Assembly: GCA_030248195.1 (NCBI GenBank)
Contig: JASAND010030450.1
Location: forward strand, 186,001 to 250,000
Length of the DNA stretch: 64,000 nucleotides
Source: Trissonchulus latispiculum
Lineage: Eukaryota; Nematoda; Enoplea; Enoplida; Ironidae
Reading direction: 5' to 3'
The notes beneath the pieces were generated by a model, which was given only the letters and a program-made list of their open reading frames with translations, did no database searches and was not told where the DNA came from. The position numbers were made by a program, and so were the translations under genes. Position 1 is the first letter of the stretch. The number at the start of each line of letters is the position of its first letter. This document shows positions 1 through 11,757 of the stretch, piece after piece.

Positions 1-140
1 TCGCCTTCATAATAACAAGAAATAGGAAAGTAGACCTACCTAGGTAAGTTTCGTCTCTAAAGTTGCACAAATTGCCAATCAAATCAAATATCAAGTCTTG
101 GTTGCTAGGAGTAGGTTCCCCTCTATCCCGGACATAGTCT

Positions 141-1300
141 TTACATTTGTCGTTGCCAATTGTTGGCACCTGGTAAGCCTAAGCCTAAGCTCAAGCCTAA
201 ACCTAAGCCCTCCTTTGGTCGGGTTTTCTTTTCATTGACAGAATGCGAGTTGGTTTCAACCGTGGACTTTGCCACATTTGCATTGAAGGCTTTGTTGCTT
301 ATTGATTTAGTATCAGAAATCTTTACATCCCGGTCAGATTCTATTTGATGTGACATCTTTGTTGTTCGTGACAATTTCGCTAGAAATTCATCGCCAGGAA
401 AAATCTGATTCACTCCATATACATGCGTAATCACTGGTTGCGTACCGAACCAGATGATTGCTGTTTTCGCTGCTCGCGATTCAGTAGTGGAGTCAGATTC
501 TTCTGAACTACTGTCGGTGTCCGGAACTGATTGCTGTAAAACGTTCACGGACTTCTATTGTCTCTTGAAACTTCTTTTTGGTTTTCTGTCTGCATCTTTT
601 TCCCTTTTTCTACAATTCCTTTTGATATGTCCTCCCCGATTGCAGAAACTACAAATCGGTTTCCCATATTCAGTGAGTCGAAAACAAGAAATTTGCGTTC
701 TGTCATTGGTTGACCAATTGTTGTTTGATCGACCGTACTGAGACTGGGAATCTCGTCCATTATTGTGTGAAGACTGCCATAAGTCGACCATTTTTCGTTC
801 CAACCGTGACAATCTGCAGAATTTTGTTGCGACTGAAAGTCTTGCCTTTGTTGGATAGCATTGGCGCTTTGTATGCTTTCTTGGACTGCTGACAATTTTT
901 GTACAGCAGCAAATAACTGTTCGAGTTTTGTATTTTTGGAACTTTTTGCTGATTTAGTTTCAGGTTCATCCATATCAAGTAAGCTACGCTGAGCCTCTTC
1001 TTAGAGAGCTACAGCTTCGGTAAAACTTTGTGACTCACGCTTCAGTACAACCTGTTTTAGCGATTTCACTAAGCAAGCAATGAAGAATTCATTCTTCACG
1101 TGCCCGCAAAATTCGTTACTGTACCTTGCTTCACCGTACCCGATAGGCTATTCTAACTTTCTGTCTTATGTATTGAGCAACATTAATACGTTTCATCAGG
1201 CTTTTGCTTACGGATGCGAAGAGCACTTAATGCAAACTTTTCTGATTCTTTAGGTTGCAGAGTGCAGCCTTAAGCGGAGCAATCAACAACAAATAGTCTG
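141..1300 (-). pseudogene. Ty3/gypsy-type retrotransposon gag remnant
   Basis: Decayed Gag polyprotein of an LTR retrotransposon, the structural protein that packages the element's RNA. Reading on the minus strand, helix-rich Gag-like sequence starts near 1300 and is broken by stops and frameshifts around 1010-1190. It continues as an ORF at 973-545 containing 'SLLDMDEPETK'. In the overlapping frame (812-555) there is a CCHC zinc knuckle, CSFCNRGGHIKRNC, followed by a basic tail. A third frame (548-141) is an acidic/Ser-rich spacer ending in a Gly-Leu repeat. At least two frameshifts separate these pieces. No protease, reverse transcriptase or LTR is visible, so this is a fragment. The family (Ty3-like rather than BEL) is inferred from the general Gag layout only. 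Confidence 0.6.
173..211. repeat. Short CCTAAG-type simple repeat
   Basis: About six imperfect copies of a six-base AAGCCT unit. They encode the Gly-Leu repeat at the end of the gag remnant. They do not extend as a telomere-like array. Confidence 0.7.
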
Positions 1301-2690
1301 ACTTTTGTTTATTTGTCAAGTCACTATACGTTTCCTGTTCAGACTCTTCTAAATGCGCTGGAAGCATTTTCAATTTTGTGTCGACATTTCAAACAAATAA
1401 AAGTAACTAAATGTTTTGAAGATTTTCAGACAACAGTTGTCATAATTTTAGAAATACTCTGCCAACCAGACCACCTCTATTGCGCAGTCTTCAAAGTTAA
1501 TGTTCGGAACATTAAAATATCGTTTATAATGATTAAGCAAACCATATGCTCTGCAATAAAGAGGAAGAGTCGGTTTAGCACTTACTGGCGGGGTGTCCAG
1601 CCACAGCTACAATCCAGAATTAATTTTTTCTCAACGGGATTTTTCCGATTGCCTTTTTTCCGTGAAAAACGTGTTAATACTGCGAAAAGCGAATTTTACG
1701 AAAAAAACAAATTTCTTAAAAAAAACATTTTCTTAAAAAAGTGAAAAGCACATGTAAATTTTGAATAACCCTGGTATGCCCAGCATTACCTGTCGTGGTA
1801 CCGTTAAAAAGTGAATGCTTGAAATTTCGTTCTTAAAATTCTGCTTACTGTTGATCGTATGGTATTGTTTTATTGTGACTTTCGATTCAGACAAGTTACA
1901 CAAACTACCAAACAGCGTCTGAGAGCTTTCTTGCTAGCATTGTGTGTTCACAAAGGTTACGAAATTGCCAAAAGGAAAATATTAAAGCAAAATTTTAGGT
2001 GATAAATACAAATACTGACCAAATACAACTAAATACAACTAAATACAAATACAAATACAAACAAAAATACTGACCTGCGAGTGGGATTTTCAGAAAAACT
2101 ACAATTAAATTAACTTCCAGAAGATTTGCTTTTTATTTCTAAGATAATCCAAACTATGCATATATGTCAATAAAAGTTGTCAGTAAAAGATGAATTAATT
2201 TATATCATGCTACTTATTCCAAATGCCTGTAGTTTAAATACATAATCAGATCAAGATCAATAATGGTCGTTGGTAAAAGGTCCTGGACAATCGGTCATAG
2301 TTGCAATTTGAAATGATTTTCCATAGATACGAACAAAATTGTGTAACTTAAGGTTTATCAACTTATGGCCACTGACCGGTGTTTGTATAATCATTTTGTT
2401 CTGTTTCTTAAATCAAGGAATCACTGCAGCTTTGTAGACGTTCCAAATTCCAATATTCAACTTGCCTAAACTGCCATACCTTTGATGGATTCTATGATTG
2501 GGTGCACAGGATGTGCAGGGCAGGAAAGAACACTTGTCGCAGTTATCTATTACAATGCAAATGCAATGCAATGCAAAGGTTTACAATGAGGTTCAATCAG
2601 TGATTACCCATCCAAATGAAATGGATCAAAATGAAGTGAAATATTTGAAATATGATAACATTTGCAGTTGCAAACATTAAACCAAATGTA
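1301..2690. other. Gene-free AT-rich stretch
   Basis: No convincing gene. It contains an imperfect AATAC/AAATACAACT microsatellite at about 2018-2072 and A-rich runs at 1700-1740. The longest plus-strand frame (1313-1744) has no ATG at its start and looks non-coding. Confidence 0.6.
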
Positions 2691-2692
2691 GT

Positions 2693-3230
2693 TTAGCAAT
2701 ATGCGGTGCTAGTTTTAATGTATTGGAAAGTCAACTTAGCTTCCTGCTTTAGCCCTTTCGATGTCATCCCAGTAGTGGCACGCCCCTGAGCATGATCTCT
2801 TCTTAACTTGTAAATATCACGTACTGTAACAATGTGAAAGATAAATCTGAGCCAGTGCACAAAGCGTCGAGTAGGTGTTAACAGCAATCTTGGTAGACAG
2901 ATGAACAGGTACAAGTGTCAAAGCCTTATTTAGGTATGGTAATATATTTCTATGAACCATGAAGAAGAACGTTGCCGCAAGTTCAAAAGTCAAGACATGA
3001 TTACTCACACCATACATAATTAAGAGCTTTTGGGTTAAATTCCACCGCATAATTGCGATGCACCTATTGAATGCAATAAAGAGAAACAGCATAAAACCAG
3101 CTGACCATTCAGAAACGTGAATAACTCCAACGTAGTTATCCATTGCAGTAATATTGTTTGATTTTGAAAACAATATTTTCCCCCAAGATATGTTCATAGA
3201 GTTACTAATTCGACGGCGTCTGAGAAGCAT
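2693..3230 (-). pseudogene. Decayed rhodopsin-like GPCR fragment
   Basis: Remnant of a seven-transmembrane receptor. The minus-strand ORF 3230-2817 holds a hydrophobic segment resembling TM3, ending in FIAFNRCIAIM (the position of the DRY-like motif). A second hydrophobic segment (TM4-like, 'FELAATFFFMVH') follows. In another frame, 2830-2693 reads as a charged third-intracellular-loop-like stretch with 'RDIYKLRRD' and 'LKQEAKLTFQYIK'. TM1-2 and TM6-7 are not found and the two parts are in different frames. The TM3 region resembles that of the intact receptor at 15446-16411 (there 'LLICINRLVAVV'), so it may be a dead paralogue. Sensory function is inferred from that resemblance only. Confidence 0.45.
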
Positions 3231-3633
3231 AAACTTGCCATCAGATAACAGGCTGAGGTTTTAAACTCTTTTTTTAAAAGCAGAATAACGATAACAGTTA
3301 AATTTAGGATGATAAACGGACTACTAATCCGAGATACGATATAGCTACCACCGTCGTGACATATCTTTTCAGGTTAATGTAGGTTAATGCAATAAGGCTA
3401 ATATCGATGCCATTGACAAACTTGGTTAATTAACCGTCTATGTAATTAATTTCCTAAAAAGCGGAGACCAATGCAAATGATACAACGTAAACAACAGACA
3501 GAGTTATTATAAGCATATACAGAGTACAAATCCTACAATAGTATTGACTACTAGCTAGCAGCTATATTCAAAAATGTGGGATATAAATGTTTCCACGTTG
3601 TGTATATTTGTCTCCGAGCTACATTCCAAGCAT

Positions 3634-3888
3634 CTATAACAATGACTTGTTCTTGTAACTGCGTCGTGTTGCTTGACTGATCGGTCTTGGTAAGAAATTG
3701 TTGGCTTCTGTCATGTCAAACTTAGACGTCGCGGAGTCTGTAATACGGTGAAGAGCGTCTGACACATATTGGATGCCACAGTCCGGAATATTATATCGTG
3801 AGAAGGTGCGGAGTGGTGCACTACTACATTGATAGAGGGTTTTTAGAAGTAGACATAAACATAAACTCAGAAAGGTTAGCGTACACAT
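3634..3888 (-). CDS. Possible small secreted peptide, unknown
   Basis: An 84-residue ORF starting with a strongly hydrophobic, leucine-rich stretch (residues 3-18) that reads as a signal peptide, ending near 'QCSSA'. The remaining ~60 residues are polar, with one cysteine and a dibasic Arg-Arg near the C-terminus, as in peptide precursors. No known family is recognised and the Cys pattern differs from the A/B/D peptides in this window. It could also be the first exon of a longer gene, or chance. Noncoding sequence of about 390 bp lies between it and the GPCR remnant at 3230. Confidence 0.3.
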   Translation of the reverse strand: MCTLTFLSLCLCLLLKTLYQCSSAPLRTFSRYNIPDCGIQYVSDALHRITDSATSKFDMTEANNFLPRPISQATRRSYKNKSLL

Positions 3889-3954
3889 ATTTTGAATAGC
3901 TCAGCTGAGAACGAAATGTCAAATTAAAAAATACAAATATGTGCCTGCGACAGT

Positions 3955-4770
3955 AAACCCCGTGTAAAATATGGGGGAGCTAGGGAATTTAACCGCTGAG
4001 CTCACGCCCCAAATTTTACACGGGAACTGTGCGCAAGGACGCTGACCAGCGACTGCGGGTGGAGATCTTTAGTCCAGGCGGCTCTTTTCCACCGACTTGC
4101 CTCGCCAGGGGGTACAGACGAAATTTGGGGGACGCCAACGGGGCGCCAGACAAAATGGGGGAACACGCACACAGAAAAATTAGCTCAGTTAGGGACAAGC
4201 TCCGGGCTATTCCCAGAGTGCTACCTAGCTAGGTAAAAAGGTCAAATTTAGTGAAACAGTAGTTAGAAAATTAAATTAATAATCCAACAGACAACCGGAC
4301 TATTTACTGGGACAACAGCAAGGAAAATAGGACAACAAAATCCCGTCTGGGCTACCCAGAGGGAGGGACAGGCAATTAGCGGGCTACCCGCAAAATTACA
4401 CAGTATCGGGGCACACAGGGTGTAACAAATAATTGGGGAGGGGACCAGCAACTAATAGGGGAAGGAAGGCAACTAACAAAATCGGGGGAAGGAAGTTGGC
4501 AAGTAAAAATAAACCCGGGGAGAACGGGGGCAACCCCGCAAGCTTAGGAAAGGGAGGGGGAAGGGGGAGTTAGGAGTTAGAAAGAAACGAAATTGAGAGG
4601 GATTAAAACAAAAAGGGAATTAGAAAAGGTAAGTAAATGGTAATTTTCAAAAGGGGAAAAATGGAAACAAACACTTACGTTTCAGGTGTAGACTTGTGAC
4701 GGGTGGGGCCCCAGGCTTAGGAGACCGACCGCTCAATAGCTTGACAAACCCCCAACTGACAATAACAAGT
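3955..4770. other. Purine-rich, GC-elevated segment of unknown origin
   Basis: Composition changes sharply here. The plus strand becomes rich in G and A (runs of GGGGAA/GGGAGG at 4430-4620) and overall GC is higher than the flanks. A short inverted pair, CCCCGTGTAAAAT...ATTTTACACGGG, brackets 3958-4025. Another pair (GTAGACTTGT and ACAAGTCTAC) brackets 4686-4774. No ORF makes sense. It resembles noncoding leader or LTR sequence of a retroelement, but no partner repeat is visible. Confidence 0.4.
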
Positions 4771-5149
4771 CTACGTCAGCCTCATCCTAAGACAACTGGA
4801 TAAAACCTGTTTTTGTCAGCGTCTGCTGACGTACATGATCTATCTTTGCAGACAGAACATAATAATTACAACACTTACATAAGGGGGAAATTTTAGAGAC
4901 CTTCTGGGAATTTTGGGAGAAAAATGGAAAAAGTGCGAAATATAAATATTGGAAAGGGGGTGATAGCGCAGTCGCTATCACCCACATTACACCCGAATGC
5001 AGAGAAAAGCATTCGCTGTCAAAACTTTTCTTTACATATAAAAGACAAAGCCTTGAAACTACGAATGAAAACCAAATAATCAAACCTGTATTCTGCAAAC
5101 CAAAAAGATCTGTGATCATACTGTTTAAGTCGAAAACCGTCAATACAAA

Positions 5150-5360
5150 TTGTTTCCTTGGACTTTTCTTGCTAATCAAAAGCTATTAACGCTTGTTACG
5201 TGGTATTACACTTAGGTACTGAAAAATACAAAACAAGTTTGGTTCCTCTTAGCAAATCAGGTTGGTAGGATTCATGATTCCAACTCAGAGCAGTCTATGT
5301 CCGTTTGATCTTACATCAAACGGAAAGGTTTCGAAGCTTTACGAATTCAGATAAATCAAA
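5150..5360 (+). repeat. Direct repeat, copy 1, beside the Merlin-like element
   Basis: About 210 bp nearly identical to 7200-7382 plus 7743-7790. The Merlin-like element sits between the two copies, and a MITE splits the second one. Either a pre-existing tandem duplication was the insertion site or it arose with the insertion. Confidence 0.75.
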
Positions 5361-7196
5361 TGTAGGAATCTGATGGGGCCCCCAAATTTAGGAGAGAATT
5401 TAATTTCATTATGCAGTCTCCTGCAGAGCAATTAGACTTCAGTTGGACTTTCATTAAAGAGGTAGACAAAGGTTAAACTGAGGTCATTTAAGGGGGCCCC
5501 ATCAGATTCTCTATTCTACAGTATACTACCAAAGAGCAGTGTAATGACAACGAAATATTTCACACTTTCAAGGTTACGCAAACATTATCATTATACTTGT
5601 CTCAACATAATATGAAAATAACCAATGTAATGAAGCGCCCATCCGTTTCAAGCAAACACAATCTCCATTCGTTGAAGAGCGAATTTGAATATTCAAACCA
5701 TTGCATGCTCACGTCTTATTTAAAATTTAAAGACTAATGAACTGCAATGACTGAATATTTTTTCGCTCTTAATTAAGCGTTTGCTTTATTCAGTAATAGC
5801 AAAGTAATAGACATACAGCACAGCACAAATCCAGCAGAAATCACAAAATTAGTACAAATTCATTCATTCAACATTTAAGTTTACTAAATCCATGAAACAA
5901 TTACACTAATAACCATACATGTAGCTAACAGCAGAACAGAAATCAGTAAGCAAATCCTCCTCAGTAGTGAACTTTGAGCGCCACATATATTCAACAATAC
6001 AATCTTCATAATTTCTGCGACGCACATCGCGTTTCATTTTGGACCATTGAGCTTCGATATTTTGCGTGTGAACACTTCGATCTGTAGGGTTTACAAATGA
6101 CTGGCTGTGATAGACTGTGCCATGACGAGAGTAAACCCCCTGCTGGACGAGGTCGTCCAACTGATAACCTCGCCAGCAGTCAGTGTACAAAATCGAACCA
6201 GGCAACACGTACTGAGTAATTATACCTCTAAATGTTGCCTGATTGCGATTCTCCACGCGCACAAAAAAAGTTTCTTTAGTCGTACGATCTATACCACCGA
6301 CTACCCACTTTGTCGTTCGCAGACGACCACGATTATACTTGCGCTTTCGTCAATTTCAATAATACTACCTTCACCTCCAATAGCAGATCTCTGCTCTTCC
6401 AGCCAAGCAACTATCAGTTCACGAAAAGCACGAATAAGTTTAGCAACCGCCTTGGGGCATAGTTCAGTTTCCTTTGAAATAACACTAATAGGATACCTGT
6501 TAATCCACCCTACCAAAGCTTCCACAATTTTGTGAATTGGAGTTAGAAAGTTGGCAAAAAATGAGCGGTGGCGTAACGAAACACCGTCCCGACAGCGTTT
6601 AGCAGTACATCGCCAAACCTGCTCCCTTCCAGTTCCCTTAGACCCAAGTTTACACAATCTCCCACACTTACCACAATATATTTCTTCGGGAATTAATGCG
6701 TTTTCAACCAGAAAACGACCTAGGCCTGACGCAGCAATTTGCTTGCGCGTTTCGGTCAAACTGCGCACAAAAGACATTTCTGAAGACTGCAAAATTGCAA
6801 AATTTGTTCCTTAAATACTCAGTTAAGCTGCGCGCCAAAACTTTAAATGCACCTGTTTCAGTTAACTAATGGACAGTTGACGCCTCATTTTTGTTGTTAA
6901 CTATTCTATTAATCTTTTGTCCCGACATAACTGTACATGACTTTCTTTCATGTTGAGACAAGTATAATGATAATGTTTGCGTAACCTTGAAAGTGTGAAA
7001 TATTTCGTTGTCATTACACTGCTCTTTGATAGTATACTGTAGAATAGAGAATCTGATGAACCCCCTTAAATGACCTCAGTTTAACCTTTGTTTAACCTCT
7101 TTAACGAAAGTCCAACTGAAGTCTAATTGCTCTGCAGGAGACTGCATAATGAAATTAAATTCTCTCCTAAATTTGGGGGCCCCATCAGATTCCTAC
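5361..7196 (-). mobile_element. Merlin/IS1595-type DNA transposon with long terminal inverted repeats
   Basis: An 1836-bp DNA transposon. The outer ends are inverted copies of TGTAGGAATCTGATGGGG, with homology continuing about 240 bp inward on each side (5361-5605 and 6955-7196). Each arm contains a second, inward copy of the terminal motif (GGGGCCCCATCAGATTC near 5490), giving a palindromic subterminal structure. Flanking octamers AAATCAAA (5353-5360) and AAACCAAA (7197-7204) fit the 8-9 bp target duplication of the Merlin superfamily with one mismatch. It encodes a broken IS1595/ISXO2-type transposase on the minus strand, so this copy is no longer autonomous. Confidence 0.85.
5906..6792 (-). 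pseudogene. IS1595/ISXO2-like (Merlin) transposase, frameshifted
   Basis: DDE transposase of the Merlin element. The N-terminal ORF (6792-6301) has a zinc ribbon with paired CGKC and CTAKRC cysteines, then a helical DNA-binding region, then the first catalytic Asp in IIEIDES. Directly after this the frame breaks: the expected KRKYNRGR motif follows in another frame (about 6340-6263). The C-terminal ORF (6262-5906) supplies the second Asp in YTDCWRGY, the conserved VHTQNIEAQW segment with the third acidic residue, and 'KRDVRRRNY'. A small deletion just after IDES explains the break. Apart from this one lesion the family architecture is complete, so inactivation looks recent. Confidence 0.85.
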
Positions 7197-7199
7197 AAA

Positions 7200-7382
7200 C
7201 CAAATTGTTTCCTTGGAATTTTCTTGCTAATCAAAAGCTATTAACGCTTTTTACGTGGTATTACACATAGGTACTGAAAAATACAAAACAAGTTTGGTTC
7301 CTCTTAGCACATCAGGTTGGTAGGATTCATGATTCCAACTCAGAGCAGTCTATGTCCGTTTGATCTTACATCAAACGGAAAA
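7200..7382 (+). repeat. Direct repeat, copy 2 (continues at 7743-7790)
   Basis: Second copy of the 5150-5360 segment, interrupted by the MITE at 7383-7742. Confidence 0.75.
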
Positions 7383-7742
7383 GGGATGTGCTCAAAAATC
7401 AAAGCGTATATGCGATAATTTTGATACGCGTTCACAGAAGCCGCATATACGCTTTGCAACTAAGAAAAATACGATTTTTGCTACATAAAAAGCTTTATAC
7501 TAACTTTTTACAACCCTGCCTACTGCACTTTTTTCTCCGAACTACAAAGCAAAATGCAGCCTTTATTATCCAAAAAAGTGGCTAAACATAGCAATGTTTT
7601 GGTTATCTTGATCCAACACAAGTGAGACCACAACAAAAACTATGAAGCGTCTATGCGCTTAATATAAGGAAAAATACACTTTAAAAGCGGGTATTAAACT
7701 CGTATATGGACTTTCCGAGCGCAAGAATTTTGAGCACATCCC
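7383..7742. mobile_element. 360-bp MITE with GGGATGTGCTCAAAA termini
   Basis: Terminal inverted repeats GGGATGTGCTCAAAA at both ends. It interrupts direct-repeat copy 2. Copy 1 at 5320-5335 shows the uninterrupted sequence, so an empty site is visible. The target duplication appears to be about 3 bp (AAA). No coding capacity. Confidence 0.8.
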
Positions 7743-7790
7743 AAAGGTTTCGATGTTTTGCGAATTCAGATAAATCAAATGCAATCTTCG

Positions 7791-8340
7791 AAATTTCAAA
7801 AAGTTGAATGTTAGTAGCAGTCAAGAAGTAAACTGATTGGATTTTTAGTCCACGACAAATGAAAGTTTCTGCATATATCTAAATGTAGGGTACACACTTT
7901 GAGAAACTCATAAACGCATTGCACAAAAACATTTTATTCTCATAAAAGTTTTACAAAGTGTCTATAAGCACTTTGCCAAGTGTTTAAAATACGTAGACAC
8001 TTCTGTCAAACTTTGCTGGCTACGGCATATACGTTTTTAACGTAACTTGTGCTGCTGGCTGAGGCTATCCATGACAGACTTTCGGGAATTGGCGTTGTCA
8101 CGAAATATCTCAAAAGTATGTCACAACCAGGTATTGAGTAACACTTGAGTTTGACTCACAAGCACTGAAATCTGTTAGGTTTAGGTCCAGGTCAATTACA
8201 TTGCTTTGGTATATACTTGAGCTTAAGTAACACTGACAGGCACCCTAAGCTAAATTATTGTAAATTCCCGAATTCCCAAAAATGTACTCCCTCCCACTAG
8301 GCAGTGACACTTTCATCAAGTATGTGCTCACAGCAATTTA
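7791..8340. other. No gene seen
   Basis: AT-rich intergenic sequence; no ORF, RNA gene or repeat supported. Confidence 0.6.
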
Positions 8341-8361
8341 TTGAATAATTATACTTTCCTT

Positions 8362-8676
8362 TTAATAGGGAAAATGATCATTGCATTTCTTCTCACAATC
8401 TTTATCCAGATAAGATGCCCGCTTCACCAGGGAACAGTAGGTCCAATAACAGGCCCATCTATACATGAAAATCGTCGGAGCTTTCGTCGTTTTGTCCCCG
8501 ATTTCCATTTTAGTCTTCGAACGATCTTCAACACAATCATTGTAGCAATCGGTAATGACTCTTCTTTTGCCAGGCAACCGACATCTTTCTTCGCATCGAG
8601 AATCTTTTTGTTGCGGCAATATATATCCGGTGATGTCAGTGACACAGAAGAGCAAAAGTACTAAGACGTAAAGCAT
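8362..8676 (-). CDS. Secreted double CX3C-hairpin peptide, D family (D0)
   Basis: A 104-residue precursor. The first ~18 residues are a hydrophobic signal peptide ending near 'TDITGY'. The mature part has eight cysteines in two blocks: CX3C-X11-CX3C ('CEERC...CYNDC') and CX4C-X12-CX3C ('CYWTYC...CEKKC'), joined by a charged linker. This is the pattern of two disulfide-stapled helical hairpins. The ATG at 8676 is chosen over the in-frame one at 8715 because a splice acceptor (GCTTTCAG) lies at 8697 on the minus strand, immediately before the 5'UTR exon piece. A donor AAAG/GTATTT at 8788 gives a 92-nt 5'UTR intron. It is paralogous to 51073-51390. A defence, venom or signalling role is possible but not shown by the sequence. 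Confidence 0.7.
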   Translation of the reverse strand: MLYVLVLLLFCVTDITGYILPQQKDSRCEERCRLPGKRRVITDCYNDCVEDRSKTKMEIGDKTTKAPTIFMYRWACYWTYCSLVKRASYLDKDCEKKCNDHFPY

Positions 8677-8788
8677 GGTTACTGTTATTGTCGGCTCTGA
8701 AAGCTTTAAAGTCATTTTGGGAATAAATGTTTGCGTGAAAAACTGCCAATTAATGGAGAGTAACTATTTAAATAAATGAAAGAAATAC

Positions 8789-9600
8789 CTTTAGTTCAGT
8801 CAGTAACCAGAATTCTTAAGTCAGACAGAAGGTAGTGAACGTTCCCCCAAACTTCGGTCTAGTTAAGTCATCGACTGTAATGAAACTACCGAGAGCTACG
8901 ACCTAGAGGAACTGGTAAATACTCTGCCTGGCTCTTGCCTCCTGTCGCTTGCAAACCCTGGGGCGTCCCCCTCAATCAAGGTCCTTTGGGAAGCTCCCCG
9001 GCTGGTGGTTTTTCTTTTTGCTGAGGCAGGCCTTTTAAAGAAATGCCAATCATATGCTAACCGACGATTGGGTGCGCGAAGAGAGAGGGTGAGATCTAAA
9101 CCTATTTAGATCTGTAAAACTTAAGCGTGTACTTCCAAAAAATCATGAAGCACATATATTTTATTGCTTGGAAAAACAAAAAACTAAATCTCTCAGAATA
9201 TTTTACTCCCAGAATACAGAGTACCCTGTTCGCACAAAACAGCAAATTTTAATATTAGGTGAGCGTCGCACATTTCTGCTTCCTACACAAAGCATTTGCA
9301 CATTGTACTTCCCATCTTTATATAATCAGTAGCTATTCGACCGATAAAATAATAACTGATTAGCATGTTTCAGTAGTTTTCCTGAGAATGATCGTTATGA
9401 ACAAGATCCAAATGGTACAAAACTGAGCATTGACTGTTTCCTTCTAAGTAACAGGTATATGCTCTGTCTGGAAGCAAACGGCCAACCTGCCGAAAACGTA
9501 CACCGCGTGCAGTTTTCAGTATGCTCACTCACCGTATCTTTGCGTGTTGAACTGTGTGTGTCGTTGACAAACACAACAACTGTGTATATCTTGACATATC
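8789..9600. other. Upstream region of D0; no other gene seen
   Basis: The first bases above 8789 are the likely 5'UTR exon of D0. The remainder to 9600 has no supported coding sequence. The stretch at 8930-9020 is GC-richer but unidentified. Confidence 0.5.
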
Positions 9601-9608
9601 AAGATCAA

Positions 9609-9745
9609 GAAATCAAGATAGAGAGGGTGAGAGAGAGTGTGTGTGATTGTCTGTGTGTGAGTGTGAACGTGTAAGTGTGTATGTGCGTGTGTGCGTGAGT
9701 GTGTGTGCGGGTGTGTGTGTGGGTGCGCGCGTGTGTGTGCGATTA
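9609..9745. repeat. GT/GTGC microsatellite
   Basis: Imperfect (GT)n tract of about 135 bp interspersed with GA, GC and GG dinucleotides. The minus-strand Thr/His-rich reading frame over it is an artefact of the repeat. Confidence 0.9.
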
Positions 9746-9979
9746 TTGCATAAATGCGTAAAAAGTACGAAACTATTTAGAAACTTCCAACTTCGCAACT
9801 AGTTTCAACAAAACCATGAAAGCATTCAACATTAATATAGTTTCTGAAAAATGGAAAAGATTAAGTCGTCATTTAAAATGATAAATCACTCAAATATTTC
9901 TGCATGTGGTTGGAGAACGTTTAGTAAATATATATTATTAAAAGACCATAAATATTAAAGAAATGTAGTGAATCTTGGT

Positions 9980-10060
9980 CGGCCCGGCCAGCTCCCAAAT
10001 TTTTTCTCCTCGACCCGGCCCGGGCTGAGCGGGCCGGGCCGGGCCGACGGGCCTGAGTAA
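9980..10060. repeat. GGCCGGGCC-type GC-rich low-complexity patch
   Basis: Tandem GGGCC/GGCCC words in otherwise AT-rich DNA, self-complementary. No coding sense. It resembles the GC-rich word arrays inside some MITEs, but no termini are seen. Confidence 0.6.
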
Positions 10061-11740
10061 AGGTCTCCAGCTCCAACCTTTGTTCTTGTTAAGTCTGTCT
10101 GTCTGCTATTGGCCAGTCGGCCCGTAGTCAATATAGGTGTCAGCCTTGGCAGGCTTAATACTTAGCGGATGCAGCAACCAGATCAAATGACCCAAAGGGA
10201 AGCGACCAATCCGGTCGGAGAGGATGTGGGTAACTGATCCTCCGCGACCTGTGCGACCGACCAGCTGTCTCAGGCATTCCTGTTAATTCATCAACTGTAG
10301 CAATGAAGCTACAGGCACCAAAAGGACATTTTAGTAATATCGTTTTGACTTTATACGGTTTATACATTGACCCACAGAATGTTTCTGTTATCAGATCTGA
10401 TGATTCCTAGCTCTTGCCCCGCCCAACAAAAGTGCGGACATGGGTCAAACGGCAAATTATACATTTCCGAGAAACCAATATAGCTTGTTCATAGTTTCAT
10501 TCCCAAATTTCCCTAAGCAGCACAAAACTGGAAGCTTTAATACAAGGTGCCAGGGCAGGGGTCCGCTGTTTCCTTCTGGTAAAGCATTTGAAGTTCCATT
10601 TTAATATAATCAACAACTAGTCAACTGTTCAAATGATCTCTGAATAGTATATTGTCATACCACACTTTCCCCGGAAAGTTTGTTCTGAACCTAAGAAAAC
10701 AAGGCAAGAAGTAAGGAAAAAGGAAAGTCGAACACGATGAATGTGTTTTTTAATTTGTATTTTAATCTCTCTCAACGAAGCACTAAGCACCCATGAAACA
10801 GGCAACAGTTGAGTTAAGCTGGAAAGGTTTTCGGATCTGTAAGCGTTGGTGAAAACCAACTTTTTGTGTTATATTAAATATAGGAGTCAAGATATGATCT
10901 TTTAAGTGCAAAATAATAAAATTTCTAATTGAGCTCTACTTATTAAGTCAAGTATCAGTATAAGAAAAAGTTTAAACTCGTAGGATTACACTTTAAACTT
11001 TATTCGTATTTTTTAAATTAAACAAATTGCTTTAAATTAAAGTCAGTCAAAAAAGTGAACATGCACGAAAACTGTAGAAAAATGTGGAAAAATTTAGAAT
11101 GAGAGAAGACTGAGAGAAAACAATTTAGTATCCAACGCAATAGCCCCTTCGATGACTAACTGTATAGCCATGCTTAACGATTGCACTATTAAATAGCTTT
11201 TCAATACTAGTACAATAATTTGGAATAACTTTACAACTTTTTGATTTAATTTAACAAGTTTTAATAAAACCTGTGCGATAGCAAGCACAGAATTTAACTC
11301 TTAACATAGAACAAGTATCCAATCTCACTTGGGCAACAATGTGAGGTGACGTGTGTTGGCTACAAGGCATCTGCATTTTGACTTCTTGGGTTGGTGTCAG
11401 AACCAACAGCGACGGATACCGCATTTTCCCATGAATTGCGTCTGAACATGAACGTCTACGCTAGAAGCCGGAAAAATGGTTCGGCATGGTCACTAGAGAA
11501 GAAGTGAAATTCCTCCAAACACACGTAATGCTAACTACTCCAGCTCGCCAAGTATACAGAAAGTTGTTGCCTCGATTTGCAACATCATGTTAAAATGAAC
11601 CTAGTTTTACTCATCGAATTCGATTTTCGAATGGTTTCATAAGGATGGCTGCAATCCCACCACGTCCTTGCCGAAACAACTTTCCATGCATTGCAGTTTA
11701 CTCCACGTTTATAGTTACTGTTTTACTAAGTTTTTCATTT
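10061..11740. other. No gene seen
   Basis: Intergenic, becoming very AT-rich from 10860 to 11300. Minus-strand frames at 10155, 10629 and 11094 lack signal peptides, domains or family features and are treated as chance. Confidence 0.55.
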
Positions 11741-11757
11741 ATATGAATTTAGTTGTA

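Noticed and set aside
173..211. Telomere-like CCTAAG repeat
   Set aside because: Only a few imperfect units inside a gag remnant; not a telomere.
1313..1744. 143-residue plus-strand frame
   Set aside because: Starts at TTG, ends in poly-Lys from A-runs, and is opposite to the gag remnant.
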